Shown: positions 8,771-17,634 of the stretch, piece after piece
Numbering within the stretch: the stretch's first letter is position 1
Layout: the number at the start of each line of letters is the position of its first letter
DNA from: Verrucomicrobiales bacterium
Lineage (GTDB): Bacteria; Verrucomicrobiota; Verrucomicrobiia; Limisphaerales; J093
NCBI GenBank assembly: GCA_024233305.1
Contig: JACKPV010000023.1
Span: 372,001-436,000, forward strand
Direction of reading: 5' to 3'
DNA: 64,000 bases
The notes under the pieces: generated by a model
Told to the model about the DNA's origin: nothing
Database searches by the model: none
What the model saw: only the letters and a program-made list of their open reading frames with translations
Position numbers and translations under genes: made by a program

Positions 8771-10429
8771 ATGAAAACGCGATTCCATTCCCTGTTTCTG
8801 GGCGCCGTGACCGGTGGCTTGGCGTGGTTCCAACTGCCGGGAGCCGGCGCGGCCGAGCCCGAGATATCTCCCGGTCGGGCTCCGGAGATCCTGGCCGCCC
8901 AAACGGCGTCCGGGCCCGCGGAGGTTGCTGGGGACACGGCCGAAGCCGTGCCGCCGACCGCCCCCGAACCGGCTCATGAAGCCGCCCCCGCCGCGCCGCC
9001 CCGGCCGCGCGGTATCATGACGCCGGACGGGGTCATCCTGAATTTCCGGGATGCTCCGCTGGAGGAGGTGCTCAATTACCTGAGCGAAGCCGCCGGCTAC
9101 GTGATCGTGCTCGATACGAAGGTCGCGGGCACCGTCAACGTGGTGAGCCACCAACCGCTCAACGCCGACGAAACCGTCGATCTGCTCAACGCGATCCTTG
9201 TCGAGAAGGGTTACACCGCCATCCGCTCGGGGCGCATTTTGAAGATCGTCAGCCGGAGCGACGCGCCCCGCCGGAACCTCCCGGTCCGCACCGGTGCGGA
9301 CCCCGCCCAGATTCCCGCCAAGGACGAAGTGGTCACGCAGATCATCCCGGTGCGTTATGCCGACGCCACGCGGTTGATCGAAAACCTGACGCCCCTGCTG
9401 CCCGAGGAGGCCAAGTTGACCGCCAACGAGAGCAGCAACGCCATCGTCCTCACCGACACCCAGACGAACATCCGGCGCATGGCGGAGATCATCAAGGCGC
9501 TGGACACGTCGATCTCCAGCATCTCGACCGTCAAGGTCTTCCCGTTGCGCTACGCGGATGCCACGAAGGTGGCCGAGATCGTGGTCGAACTCTTCAAGAA
9601 CGAACAATCCAACAGCCGGGGTCGCAGCAGCGGCGGTTTCGGCGCGATGATGGAGCGGTTTCGGATGGGGGGTCGCGGCGGCGATGGGGGCGGAGGCGGG
9701 GGGGGGGCCACGGGCGACAGCGAAGCCCGACAGGCGGCGTCCCGGGTGGTGGCGGTCGCGGATGAACGGACCAACTCGCTGGTGGTCAGCGCCCCGGACG
9801 AACTCGTTCCGACGATCGAGCAACTCGTCGCCGAGGTGGATACGAACGTCACCGACCTGACCGAAGTGCGCATCTTCCGGCTGGAACATGCCGATGCCAC
9901 CGAGATGGCCGACCTGCTGATGATGTTGTTCTCCGAGGACCAGTCCAGCAGCAGCAACAACAGCAGTTCCCGCGGTGGCTTCCGTCCGCCCTTCATGATG
10001 GGCGGCGATCGGGGCAGCAGCCGCAACAGCCAGAACCAGAATCAGTCCAACCGCATGCTCGAACAGGCCCGGGTCGTGGCGGTGGGCGATCCGCGCACGA
10101 ACTCCATCGTGGTGACGGCCTCCCACGAAACCATGATGCAGATCGCGGAAATGGTCGGCCGGTTGGATGCCGATTCCTCCCGCAAACAGCGCGTCTACGT
10201 CTACTCCCTCGAACATGCCGACGTGGAAAACGTGGCCTCCATTTTGCAGGGGCTGTTCCCGAGTTCAACGACCTCGGGCAGCACCAGCCGCACCGGTTCG
10301 CGGACCGGCACGACGGGCACGGCGAGCAGCCGGTTGATCGACCGCACCAGCAGCGGCGCCTCGATCGATCCCACGCTGGGCGGGCGCAACACCGGCGGCG
10401 GTGGCAGCGGGGGCATCGGCGGGCGTTGA
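8771..10429 (+). CDS. gspD: Secretin N-domain protein (amino-terminal half of a GspD split over two genes)
   Basis: A 552-residue periplasmic protein. The ATG at 8771 gives a signal peptide (MKTRFHSLFLGAV...GAGAA); an in-frame earlier start adds 34 unsuitable residues. After a Pro/Ala linker come secretin N-modules: N0 (about 88-162), then three repeats with the 'Y-A-D-A-T / H-A-D-A-T' helix and 'N-S/A-I-V-V/L' strand pattern (about 186-247, 253-357, 365-467). Glycine/serine-rich loops interrupt the repeats at about 278-318 and 390-430. A fourth module begins (VYVYSLEHADVENVASILQG, about 474-493) but only its first half is present before a Ser/Thr/Gly tail and the stop. There is no secretin pore domain here; it is in the next gene. 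Product probably caps or extends the outer-membrane channel and docks on the inner-membrane platform. Confidence 0.83.
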   Translation: MKTRFHSLFLGAVTGGLAWFQLPGAGAAEPEISPGRAPEILAAQTASGPAEVAGDTAEAVPPTAPEPAHEAAPAAPPRPRGIMTPDGVILNFRDAPLEEVLNYLSEAAGYVIVLDTKVAGTVNVVSHQPLNADETVDLLNAILVEKGYTAIRSGRILKIVSRSDAPRRNLPVRTGADPAQIPAKDEVVTQIIPVRYADATRLIENLTPLLPEEAKLTANESSNAIVLTDTQTNIRRMAEIIKALDTSISSISTVKVFPLRYADATKVAEIVVELFKNEQSNSRGRSSGGFGAMMERFRMGGRGGDGGGGGGGATGDSEARQAASRVVAVADERTNSLVVSAPDELVPTIEQLVAEVDTNVTDLTEVRIFRLEHADATEMADLLMMLFSEDQSSSSNNSSSRGGFRPPFMMGGDRGSSRNSQNQNQSNRMLEQARVVAVGDPRTNSIVVTASHETMMQIAEMVGRLDADSSRKQRVYVYSLEHADVENVASILQGLFPSSTTSGSTSRTGSRTGTTGTASSRLIDRTSSGASIDPTLGGRNTGGGGSGGIGGR

Positions 10430-10470
10430 GACCGGTCCCGATCCCTGTTCATCCTCTTTTACGACCCATC

Positions 10471-11610
10471 ATGAAAACGAGTGTCAAAGTCCACCGCCAC
10501 CTGGCCTGGATTCTCCTGGGCTGCCTGGCCCCCTCCGCCCTGGCGCAGTTCCCCGGATTCGGTGGCATGCAGAGTGGTCGGAGCCGTACGGGCAGCAGCG
10601 GCTACAACACGGAACCGCGGCAATACCGCAGCAACACCATGCTCGGCGACGCCATGATTCAGATCGACCAGGAGACCCGGTCGCTGATCATCGTCACGGA
10701 CGAAACGACCAACGAACAGATCCAACAGCTCATTCAGAGCATCGACCGGCCCAAGCCGCAGGTCCTGTTGGAAGTGCTCTTCATCGAGGTTACCGACCGC
10801 GACTCGCTCGATTTCGGCATCGAGGGCTCCTACAAGTACACCCACGACGGCATCAACGAGGGTTCGGTGGGCACGGCGTTCAACATGGCCAGCCTTGCCC
10901 AGGGGGGCTTCTACCGGGTGGTGGCCGATGACTGGGAGGTCACGCTCCGGGCGCTCGAGGAGAAGGGCAAGCTGAAGGTCCTTTCCCGGCCATCCATCGT
11001 GGCCCGGAACAACCAGGAAGCCGTCATGATGGTGGGTCAGGAAGTGCCTTTCGTCACCAACACCCGCACCACCGACCAGGGCAACATCATCAACACGATC
11101 CAGTACGGCGAGGTCGGCATCATCCTGCGGGTCACGCCGTACATCACCCAGGAGGGACTCGTTGAGATGATCGTGCATCCCGAAATTTCGACCCTGACCG
11201 ACGAAACGGTGCCGGTTTCCGAGAACCTGGAATCGCCCATCATCGCCAAACGCGAGGCGGAAACCGTCGTGGTGACGCCGGACGGCAAGACGGTGGTCAT
11301 CGGTGGTTTGATCGATACGACCCAGACCGAGGCCGTGCGCAAGGTGCCGATCCTGGGGGACATCCCGCTGCTGGGGTATGCCTTTCGCCGCACCGTCAAG
11401 CAGGACACCCGCACCGAGTTGTTGATCTTCATGACCCCGCGGATCATCGAGACTCCGCAGGGCCTGCTGGCCGCGACCAAGGAGCGCGTGAAGGGCCTGA
11501 AACTGGCCCCCAAGGCGGTGCCGGAAGAGGACCTCCAGAAGTTCCTCGACAGTCTGGAACCCGACCAGGAGGGAGAGGCCGGTCAACCCGGACTCGATCC
11601 CGCTCCCTGA
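10471..11610 (+). CDS. gspD: Secretin pore-domain protein (carboxy-terminal half of split GspD)
   Basis: A 379-residue protein with its own signal peptide (MKTSVKVHRHLAWILLGCLAPSALAQ). LLGC at residues 15-18 could be a lipobox, or cleavage may follow ALA at 25, so lipoprotein status is open. Residues 60-105 hold the second half of an N-module (RSLIIVTDETTNEQIQQLIQSIDRP) running into the secretin domain, which shows the family hallmarks VPFVTN, GEVGIILRVTPYI, VTPDGKTVVIGGL, and VPILGDIPLLGYAFR with ELLIFMTPRII. This is the outer-membrane multimer-forming channel. The ATG is 41 bp after the preceding stop; an earlier TTG overlapping that stop is possible but would bury the signal peptide. It is the last gene of the operon, 30 bp before a terminator. 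Confidence 0.87.
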   Translation: MKTSVKVHRHLAWILLGCLAPSALAQFPGFGGMQSGRSRTGSSGYNTEPRQYRSNTMLGDAMIQIDQETRSLIIVTDETTNEQIQQLIQSIDRPKPQVLLEVLFIEVTDRDSLDFGIEGSYKYTHDGINEGSVGTAFNMASLAQGGFYRVVADDWEVTLRALEEKGKLKVLSRPSIVARNNQEAVMMVGQEVPFVTNTRTTDQGNIINTIQYGEVGIILRVTPYITQEGLVEMIVHPEISTLTDETVPVSENLESPIIAKREAETVVVTPDGKTVVIGGLIDTTQTEAVRKVPILGDIPLLGYAFRRTVKQDTRTELLIFMTPRIIETPQGLLAATKERVKGLKLAPKAVPEEDLQKFLDSLEPDQEGEAGQPGLDPAP

Positions 11611-11639
11611 AGGCCGGCAGGGTCCGGCTCGGATTCCGA

Positions 11640-11686
11640 AGTCCCGCGTCCGATCGTTCGTGGTTCGGCCGCGGGACCTCGTTTTT
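11640..11686 (+). terminator. Rho-independent terminator after the secretion operon
   Basis: An 8-bp perfect stem GTCCCGCG (11641-11648) / CGCGGGAC (11670-11677), extendable inside through CCGA/TCGG pairing, is followed after CTCG by TTTTT (11682-11686). It stands 30 bp after the secretin stop codon. Confidence 0.8.
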
Positions 11687-11768
11687 GTGACGTGGGATTG
11701 CGATTGGCTTCCGTCGGCGCGTCAGTTTGGGCTTCGTCATCGGGCGGGCTGCCGTAGCATGCTGCCGC

Positions 11769-13316
11769 ATGCGATGTCCGACAGTTGCGCTGGCTTGCGG
11801 ATGGCTGGGATGGAACCTGGCCCGGGCCGCGTCCCCGGTCGGATCGCTGTCGCTTCCCGTGCAGGACGGGCGCTTCGCTCCGGACCAACCCCGTGCCATC
11901 GCCGCTCCGCCTGGAGACTCCGGCGGGGAAACCGCCGCGCGCGCATCGCGGGACAGCTTCCGCACCCTTCCTTACTTGCAGAACGTGCATTCCCGCGGGA
12001 TCACCGTGATGTGGGAACGGGATGGGCAGCAGGAGGCGCGCGTGGAGTACGGGGCGAGCGCCAACCACGGGTTCGCGGTTCCGGCGACGGTTGAGGCGAG
12101 TGGCTTCGGCACCTTCATCTATCGCGCCGTGATCGACGGATTGGAGCCGGACCGGGAGTATCATTTCCGCGTGGCGCCCACGGAGGCGGACGTCCCGGAT
12201 CGGGTGTTTCGGACGGCGCCCGAGGAGTTGACCGCTTTCTCCTTTGCCGTTTGGTCGGACAGCCAGGGCGTGAACCGGGGCGCCTATGCACCGGATCCCT
12301 ACGAACCCACGGTCTCGATGATGGCGCACATGGCGGCAAGCGGGATCGATTTCGCGGTGACCGCGGGGGACCTCGCCGAGGACGGCGCCTCCTATGCGGA
12401 CACGCGCGCCTACTACCTCGACCGGGTGGCCCGCCATCTCGGCCAGACCGTCCCGTGGTTTGTGGCCTGGGGCAACCACGACCGCGGGCGCGACGCTGTC
12501 ATTCGCAAGTTCGCCGACCTCCCGAGCAAGGATCGCCGCGGGTTCACCCCGGGCTATGGCAGCTACTCATTCGACTATGCCGGCTGCCATTTCGTATGCC
12601 TCGATTACGCCACCATGCGGACGGACATCACGGTCTGGCTCGAGAGCGATCTGTCCTCCGAAGCCAGTCGGAATGCGCGGTTCACGTTCCTGTTCGTCCA
12701 CGTGCCGCCCTATTGCGAACTGTGGTTCGACGGCGACAGCGACCTGCGTTCCCGGCTCGTGCCGCTGCTGGAGCGTTACGGGGTGGACGTGTGTTTCAGC
12801 GGCCACACGCACGAGTACTCGCGCGGCTACCGGCATCACGTGCATTACTGCGTCACCGGGGGCGGCAGCTGGCTCGACCTTCCCGAACAACTGGTGGTCG
12901 ACTGGCCGCACATGACCGTGGGCGGACAACACGCCATCCCGGGGGTGTCGCGGCCGGGCGAGGACCGCGGGGGCGGGCTGATCAACGAATATGTGCGCGT
13001 CGAAGTGACTCCCGCGGCATTCACCGCCCGCATGATCGGTTTTGATCCGAGCGGCAAGGCGGTTGGGGTGCTGGACGAGTTCTCTTCCGCGCCACCGCTG
13101 CTGAGTCTGGACGCGTCCGGCGCGTCCCGGGCCAGCCTGCTCCTGCGCTGGTCGGGAGGCGTCGGTCCCTTTCAACTTCAGCGCACCGTTGACCCGATGG
13201 CGGGCCCGTGGGAGGATTTCGGTTCCGTGCGCAACACCGGTGGCGGTTCGGTGCGCCTCGGGAGCAGCGGCATCGAGCCGGCGTTCTTCCGGCTGCTGGA
13301 TCTGCGGGAACCCTAG
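11769..13316 (+). CDS. Secreted metallophosphoesterase with N-terminal fibronectin/PAP-like domain
   Basis: A 515-residue exported protein in the purple acid phosphatase/calcineurin-like superfamily. The ATG at 11769 gives a short signal peptide (VALACGWLGWNLARAA). Residues about 63-150 form a purple-acid-phosphatase-type N-terminal beta domain (LQNVHSRGITVMWE ... DREYHFRV). The metal-binding motifs follow in order: SDSQ (D164, Q166), GDLAED (D201), GNHD (235-238), H311 in FVHVPP and GHTH (345-348), so the active site looks complete. The last 60 residues (PFQLQRTVDPMAGPWEDF ... FFRLLDL) are the module found in several other secreted proteins of this window. Likely role: phosphate release from phosphomono- or diesters outside the cytoplasm; substrate unknown. 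The gene stands alone after a terminator. Confidence 0.85.
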   Translation: MRCPTVALACGWLGWNLARAASPVGSLSLPVQDGRFAPDQPRAIAAPPGDSGGETAARASRDSFRTLPYLQNVHSRGITVMWERDGQQEARVEYGASANHGFAVPATVEASGFGTFIYRAVIDGLEPDREYHFRVAPTEADVPDRVFRTAPEELTAFSFAVWSDSQGVNRGAYAPDPYEPTVSMMAHMAASGIDFAVTAGDLAEDGASYADTRAYYLDRVARHLGQTVPWFVAWGNHDRGRDAVIRKFADLPSKDRRGFTPGYGSYSFDYAGCHFVCLDYATMRTDITVWLESDLSSEASRNARFTFLFVHVPPYCELWFDGDSDLRSRLVPLLERYGVDVCFSGHTHEYSRGYRHHVHYCVTGGGSWLDLPEQLVVDWPHMTVGGQHAIPGVSRPGEDRGGGLINEYVRVEVTPAAFTARMIGFDPSGKAVGVLDEFSSAPPLLSLDASGASRASLLLRWSGGVGPFQLQRTVDPMAGPWEDFGSVRNTGGGSVRLGSSGIEPAFFRLLDLREP

Positions 13317-13431
13317 CCCTCCGGCGCGGACACAGGCAGGCCCCCGGGCCGGGGCTCAACGACGAAATACCGGTCCCCCAGGTTTCCGGCTCGCTTCGGC
13401 GATTCCATTGCCGTATTCATGCTCGCACGCC

Positions 13432-14358
13432 ATGCTGCAACTGAACGATCTGGCAAAGAACTTCGGAGGCCTGCGCGCGGTGGACGGCGTGTCGCTCAAG
13501 GTAAGCGCCGGGGAAACCTATGGCCTCCTCGGCCCGAACGGCGCCGGCAAGACGACCACCATCTCGATGATCTCCGGACTGCTGCGTCCCGACCAGGGAA
13601 GCGTGGTGGTCGACGGCCAGGATTTCTGGGGCAACCCCGCGCGGTCGCAACGCCTCATGGGCGTGGTCCCGCAGGAGGTCGCGCTCTATGACGAGTTGTC
13701 GGGCCTCGACAACCTGTGCTTCTGGGGCCGGCTCGCCGGGCTGGCCCGGACCGAGGTCAAACCCCGCGCTGCCGAGGTTCTCGAAGCCCTGTCGCTGGCG
13801 GATCGCTCACGGGAACCGGTGCGCAACTACTCGGGCGGCATGAAGCGCCGGATCAACATCGGCTGCGCCTTGATGCACCGGCCAAAGCTCCTGCTCCTTG
13901 ACGAACCCACCGTCGGCATCGATCCGCAGGCGCGCCAGAACATCCTCGATTTCATCCGCCGGCTGGCCCGCGACGGCACGGCCATCCTTTATACCACGCA
14001 TTACCTCGAAGAGGCGGAAACACTGTGCGACCGCGTCGGCATCATCGACAATGGCCGCTTGCTGGCCGAGGGAACGCTGGCCGAGCTGCAGGCCCGCGTC
14101 AGCCGCACCGCCTTGTTCCTCATCGAGGGCCGTTTCGCCGACGCCCGCCCGGAGGAATGGCCGGCGTTCAGCGAGCGTTTCACGCTGATCCAACATACCC
14201 CGCGGCAATGGCTGGTGGCGGCGCGCGAGGACCGCGACCCGGCGGATTGCCTGCGCGACCTCCTGGAGCTGCCGGTGCGGCCGGACAACGTCACGCTCAA
14301 GCGCCCGAGCCTGAACGATGTGTTCCTGCAACTGACGGGCCGCGAGTTGCGGGAGTGA
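13432..14358 (+). CDS. ABC-2 type exporter, ATP-binding subunit
   Basis: A 308-residue nucleotide-binding subunit. Seen: Walker A GPNGAGKTT (residues about 36-44), Q-loop region VVPQEVALYDELSG, signature YSGGMKRR (family LSGGQ equivalent), Walker B LLLLDEPTVGID and the switch His in LYTTHYLEEAE. The 80-90 residue C-terminal extension after the ATPase core is typical of DrrA/CcmA/NatA-like exporters. An open frame continues upstream into the phosphatase gene, but the ATG at 13432 is where homology begins. It lies 11 bp before the first permease gene. The exported substrate (drug, lipid, polysaccharide or sodium) cannot be told from sequence. Confidence 0.92.
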   Translation: MLQLNDLAKNFGGLRAVDGVSLKVSAGETYGLLGPNGAGKTTTISMISGLLRPDQGSVVVDGQDFWGNPARSQRLMGVVPQEVALYDELSGLDNLCFWGRLAGLARTEVKPRAAEVLEALSLADRSREPVRNYSGGMKRRINIGCALMHRPKLLLLDEPTVGIDPQARQNILDFIRRLARDGTAILYTTHYLEEAETLCDRVGIIDNGRLLAEGTLAELQARVSRTALFLIEGRFADARPEEWPAFSERFTLIQHTPRQWLVAAREDRDPADCLRDLLELPVRPDNVTLKRPSLNDVFLQLTGRELRE

Positions 14359-14369
14359 AAGGCCCTGCA

Positions 14370-15626
14370 ATGATCCTGGATCTCCTGCTCAAGGATCTCA
14401 AACGCACCCGGCACAACCCCTGGCCGGTGCTCATCTTCCTCGCGGTGCCGCTCTGCATCACGGGGCTGTTGGGAGCGGTCTTCGGCTCGCTTGACTCGTC
14501 CGAGGGACTCGGACGGATCCGGCTGGCGGTTGTCGACGAGGACGAATCGGCGCTCGGCGGATTCCTGCGCAGCGCGTTCAGCCAGGGGGAGGCGGGCGAG
14601 CATTTCGAACCGCTGATCGTCGAACGCGATGAGGGCGAACGCCTGCTGCGCGAGAACGAAGTCAGCGCCATGCTGGTCATCCCGTCCGGTTTCACGACCG
14701 ATTTTCTGGCCGGCGCCGAACCGTCGCCGTTCGAGCTGGTCAAGAATCCCGCCCAGGCCTTTCATCCGGCGATTGTCGAGGAATTGATGGGCGTCGCCGT
14801 CGAGGGGCTCAGCGCCGTGGCCGCGCTGCTCGGCGATCAACTGCCCGGGTGGCGGTCCTTGTTCGAGGATGCCGAACGCCTCGATTACATCCGGTTGTCT
14901 TCCCTCATCCTGCAAGGCGGTGAGCGTCTCGAACGGGTCGAGGACTTTCTGTTCCCGCCGCTGGTCGGCTACGAGTCGACGACCTCCGAGAGCGCCAAGC
15001 CCGCGCCACCGACGGTGAACTTGTTCGCCTACCTGTTGCCCGGCATGGCGGCGATGTTCCTGCTGTTCATTGGCGACGGTCTCACGCGCGACCTCTACAA
15101 GGAGGTTCGCATGCGGACGCTGGACCGTTACCGGACGATGCGCATCAGTCTGCTGCCGTTGCTCCTGGCCAAGATGCTCCATGCGTTCGCCGTGATGCTG
15201 GTCGGGGCATTGATCCTGTTCGGCGGGGCCAGCCTGATCTTCGGGTTCGCCTGGCGTGAGCCGCTCCGGTTGGCCGCCCTGGTCGCGGCCTATGTGCTCT
15301 GTGCCGCCGGATGCATGACCCTGCTGGCCGCCCTGGCGCGTTCCGAGAAGCGGGCGGATGCCATGAACACCATGATCGTGTTCGCGATGGCCTTTACCGG
15401 CGGCAGCATGTTCCCATTGAACGTCCTGCCCGCGTTCATCCAGCGCACCCTCAGCCCGGTCATGCCGAACTACTGGCTGATCCGTGGCGCCCATCAACTC
15501 GAGCAAGGCGGTCCGGACGGCCTGGTGATCGCCGTTACTGCCGGGCTCGCCGTTGCGGGCGTGGGCCTGGTTGTGGCGGCCGCGTGGCGTTTCGATCGCC
15601 TGTTGCGTAAGGGGGTGCGGGAGTGA
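14370..15626 (+). CDS. ABC-2 type exporter, permease subunit 1
   Basis: A 418-residue membrane protein of the ABC-2 permease type: one N-terminal membrane helix (WPVLIFLAVPLCITGLLGAVF), a large extracytoplasmic domain of about 200 residues (IRLAVVDEDESALGGFLRSA onward), then a cluster of five C-terminal helices (starting LFAYLLPGMAAMFLLFIGDG, ending VIAVTAGLAVAGVGLVVAAA). The layout matches YhgE/Pip-like or NatB-type permeases. The start ATG is 11 bp after the ATPase stop; the stop overlaps the next gene's GTG (GTGA). Confidence 0.88.
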   Translation: MILDLLLKDLKRTRHNPWPVLIFLAVPLCITGLLGAVFGSLDSSEGLGRIRLAVVDEDESALGGFLRSAFSQGEAGEHFEPLIVERDEGERLLRENEVSAMLVIPSGFTTDFLAGAEPSPFELVKNPAQAFHPAIVEELMGVAVEGLSAVAALLGDQLPGWRSLFEDAERLDYIRLSSLILQGGERLERVEDFLFPPLVGYESTTSESAKPAPPTVNLFAYLLPGMAAMFLLFIGDGLTRDLYKEVRMRTLDRYRTMRISLLPLLLAKMLHAFAVMLVGALILFGGASLIFGFAWREPLRLAALVAAYVLCAAGCMTLLAALARSEKRADAMNTMIVFAMAFTGGSMFPLNVLPAFIQRTLSPVMPNYWLIRGAHQLEQGGPDGLVIAVTAGLAVAGVGLVVAAAWRFDRLLRKGVRE

Positions 15627-16756
15627 AACGGATCCTGCTTCTCGGCCATCACGACATCCGGCTTTTCCTCCGGCAGAAGGTGTCGTTCGTCTGGCTGCTG
15701 GGCGTGCCGCTGCTGTTCAGCTTCTTCATGGGCTTTGCGAATCGGGGCCCCGGAAGCCCGCGCAATCCTGCCCCGTCCGTGTTGATCGAAAACCTCGACG
15801 AAGGCGGTCTTGGAGCCCTCCTGGTGCGGGGCATCGAGGCGCAGGGGTTGAACGCGCTCGGGGCGGAGCGCGCCCGCGAAGCCGAGCGGGGGATTCGCAT
15901 CCCCGCGAGCTTCACCGCGTCGGTGCAGCGGCGGGCGCCGGTCAAGGTCGATTTCTTCAAGACCGAAGGCTCCGGGGATCCGGCGGCCGCCATGATCGAA
16001 GCGCGTCTTTTCCGGGCCCTCGTTGCCTTCAACAGCGCCCTGGCGGAGGGCGCCATCGAAGGCGGGGACAGCATTCTTGCGAACCCGGCGGCGCTCGGGG
16101 CGATCCTGGACCGGCCGCGGCCGGTCAGGCTCGAGACCCGGTTTGCCGGGCGCAAGCCGGTGCCGGTGGGTTTCAACCAGTCGTTGCCCGGTGTGCTGGT
16201 GATGTTCCTCATGATGAACGGCCTCATCTTCGGCGGGGCCGCGCTCGCCGGTGAACGGCAATCGGGCGTGCTGCGCCGGCTCGTGGTCCACCCCATCCAA
16301 AGCCATGAACTCGTCCTCGGGAAGATTTACGGGCGCTTTCTGCTCGCGGGTCTCCAGGCGCTGGTGCTGCTGCTGGTCGGACGCTTTGCCCTGGGCGTCC
16401 CGGTGTTCGATCAACCGGCCGGCATGCTGCTGGTGGTCGTGAGCTACGGGTGGACGTGCGCCGCGGGCGGCGTGCTGATCGGCGCGAGCGCCACCAACCC
16501 GGACAAGGTAATCGGCCTTTGCATTCTGTGTTCCCTGCTGATGGCCGCCATCGGGGGTTGCTGGTGGCCGGTCGAAATCGGTCCCGCGTGGATGCGCACG
16601 CTGGCCCTCACCGTCCCGACCGGTTGGGGCATGGCGGCGCTGCACGGCCTGATCACCTTCGGTGGTTCGGTGGCGGAGATTGGTTTCGAGCTGTTGATGC
16701 TGACCCTCTTTGGCGCCGCGGCCACCGTGGGTGCCTGGCGTTTGTTGCGGTATTGA
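15623..16756 (+). CDS. ABC-2 type exporter, permease subunit 2
   Basis: A 377-residue paralogue of the preceding permease with the same plan: N-terminal helix (VSFVWLLGVPLLFSFFMGFA), an extracytoplasmic domain beginning NPAPSVLIENLDEGGLGALL, and a C-terminal helix group (VLVMFLMMNGLIFGGAALAG through GFELLMLTLFGAAATVGAWR). The sequence GERQSGVLRRLVVHPIQSHE after the second helix is the cytoplasmic coupling segment common to ABC-2 permeases. Start is GTG at 15623, overlapping the previous stop by 4 bp. With two different permeases and one ATPase, the working transporter is probably a heterodimer of permeases. Confidence 0.88.
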   Translation: MKRILLLGHHDIRLFLRQKVSFVWLLGVPLLFSFFMGFANRGPGSPRNPAPSVLIENLDEGGLGALLVRGIEAQGLNALGAERAREAERGIRIPASFTASVQRRAPVKVDFFKTEGSGDPAAAMIEARLFRALVAFNSALAEGAIEGGDSILANPAALGAILDRPRPVRLETRFAGRKPVPVGFNQSLPGVLVMFLMMNGLIFGGAALAGERQSGVLRRLVVHPIQSHELVLGKIYGRFLLAGLQALVLLLVGRFALGVPVFDQPAGMLLVVVSYGWTCAAGGVLIGASATNPDKVIGLCILCSLLMAAIGGCWWPVEIGPAWMRTLALTVPTGWGMAALHGLITFGGSVAEIGFELLMLTLFGAAATVGAWRLLRY

Positions 16757-16827
16757 GTGCGGCGAACCCGCGATTTCCCGGGGCCGGGAATTGCGGCGCC
16801 TCCTCCGGTTGCGCTACGGTCGCGGGC

Positions 16828-17634
16828 GTGGCGGTTCGGTTCACCATTCTGGGCAGCGGGTCGGGAGGCAACTGCGCCTACCTCGAGACGGAGGAGACGC
16901 GGTTGCTCATCGACGCCGGCTTCAGCGCCCGGCAGATCCGGCAACGGCTCGCCGGCATCGGCCGTTCGCCCGAAACCCTGAACGGGATTCTCATCACTCA
17001 CGAACACAGTGATCACGTCAAGGGTCTGGCCGTCATGTGCCGGTCCCTCGACGTCCCCATCTACTGCAACCGGTTGACCCGCGACGCCATCGTCTGGCAG
17101 CACCGCGATCGCCGGCTGCCCTTTCGGCTCTTCGAAACAGGGGCCTCGTTCGAGATCGGTGACACCGGCATCGACACCTTCTCCGTCCCCCACGACGCCC
17201 AGGATCCGGTCGGGTTTCTGCTGCGCACCGCGGCGGGGGCGGTCGGTTTCCTGACCGACCTCGGGCACGCCACGCGGTTGGTGCTTGAACGGGTCCGCCC
17301 GGCCAATGTTCTGGTGCTCGAAGCGAACCACGACGTGCAGTTGCTGCATGACGATGTCAAGCGGCCCTGGAGCGTGAAACAACGGATCCTGAGCCGGCAC
17401 GGCCACCTGTCGAACGAAGCCGCCGCCGGGGTCATGACGCAGATAATGTCCGCCGATCTCCGCCAGCTTTACCTTGGCCATTTGAGCCGCGACTGCAACC
17501 GACCCGAACTCGCCCAGGACTGTGTGGCCCGCCGCCTCGCCGAAATCGGCGCCCACCACGTCCGGCTGGAAACAACCTCGCAGGACACGCCGAGCGAGAC
17601 GTGCCTGCTGGTCTCTGGCGGGCGGTCACGGTGA
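16828..17634 (+). CDS. MBL-fold hydrolase, WalJ/YycJ-like
   Basis: A 268-residue metallo-beta-lactamase-fold protein. It starts VAVRFTILGSGSGGNCAYLE, the family's opening strand and glycine loop, followed by the metal motif THEHSDH (H-x-H-x-D-H) near residue 56 and later metal ligands GFLTDLGH and LEANHD; the C-terminus has LGHLSRDCNRPELAQ, typical of the YycJ group. These proteins are cytoplasmic exonuclease-like hydrolases. The start is a GTG at 16828 because homology begins at once; no ATG is available nearby. It lies 71 bp after the permease gene, separated by a short TTCCCGG/CCGGGAA inverted repeat without a T-run, so it may or may not share the exporter's transcript. Confidence 0.85.
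   Translation: MAVRFTILGSGSGGNCAYLETEETRLLIDAGFSARQIRQRLAGIGRSPETLNGILITHEHSDHVKGLAVMCRSLDVPIYCNRLTRDAIVWQHRDRRLPFRLFETGASFEIGDTGIDTFSVPHDAQDPVGFLLRTAAGAVGFLTDLGHATRLVLERVRPANVLVLEANHDVQLLHDDVKRPWSVKQRILSRHGHLSNEAAAGVMTQIMSADLRQLYLGHLSRDCNRPELAQDCVARRLAEIGAHHVRLETTSQDTPSETCLLVSGGRSR

Noticed and set aside
8285..10216. Long minus-strand open frame (643 codons) opposite the secretin gene
   Set aside because: Low-complexity composition rich in His, Arg and Asp, no motif, and fully antisense to a well supported gene; high GC content produces such frames.
10426..10470. TTG start overlapping the previous stop for the secretin pore gene
   Set aside because: It would put 15 extra residues before a well-formed signal peptide; ATG 10471 is preferred.
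16757..16827. TTCCCGG/CCGGGAA inverted repeat as a terminator for the exporter operon
   Set aside because: Short stem with a two-base loop and no T-run; too weak to call.
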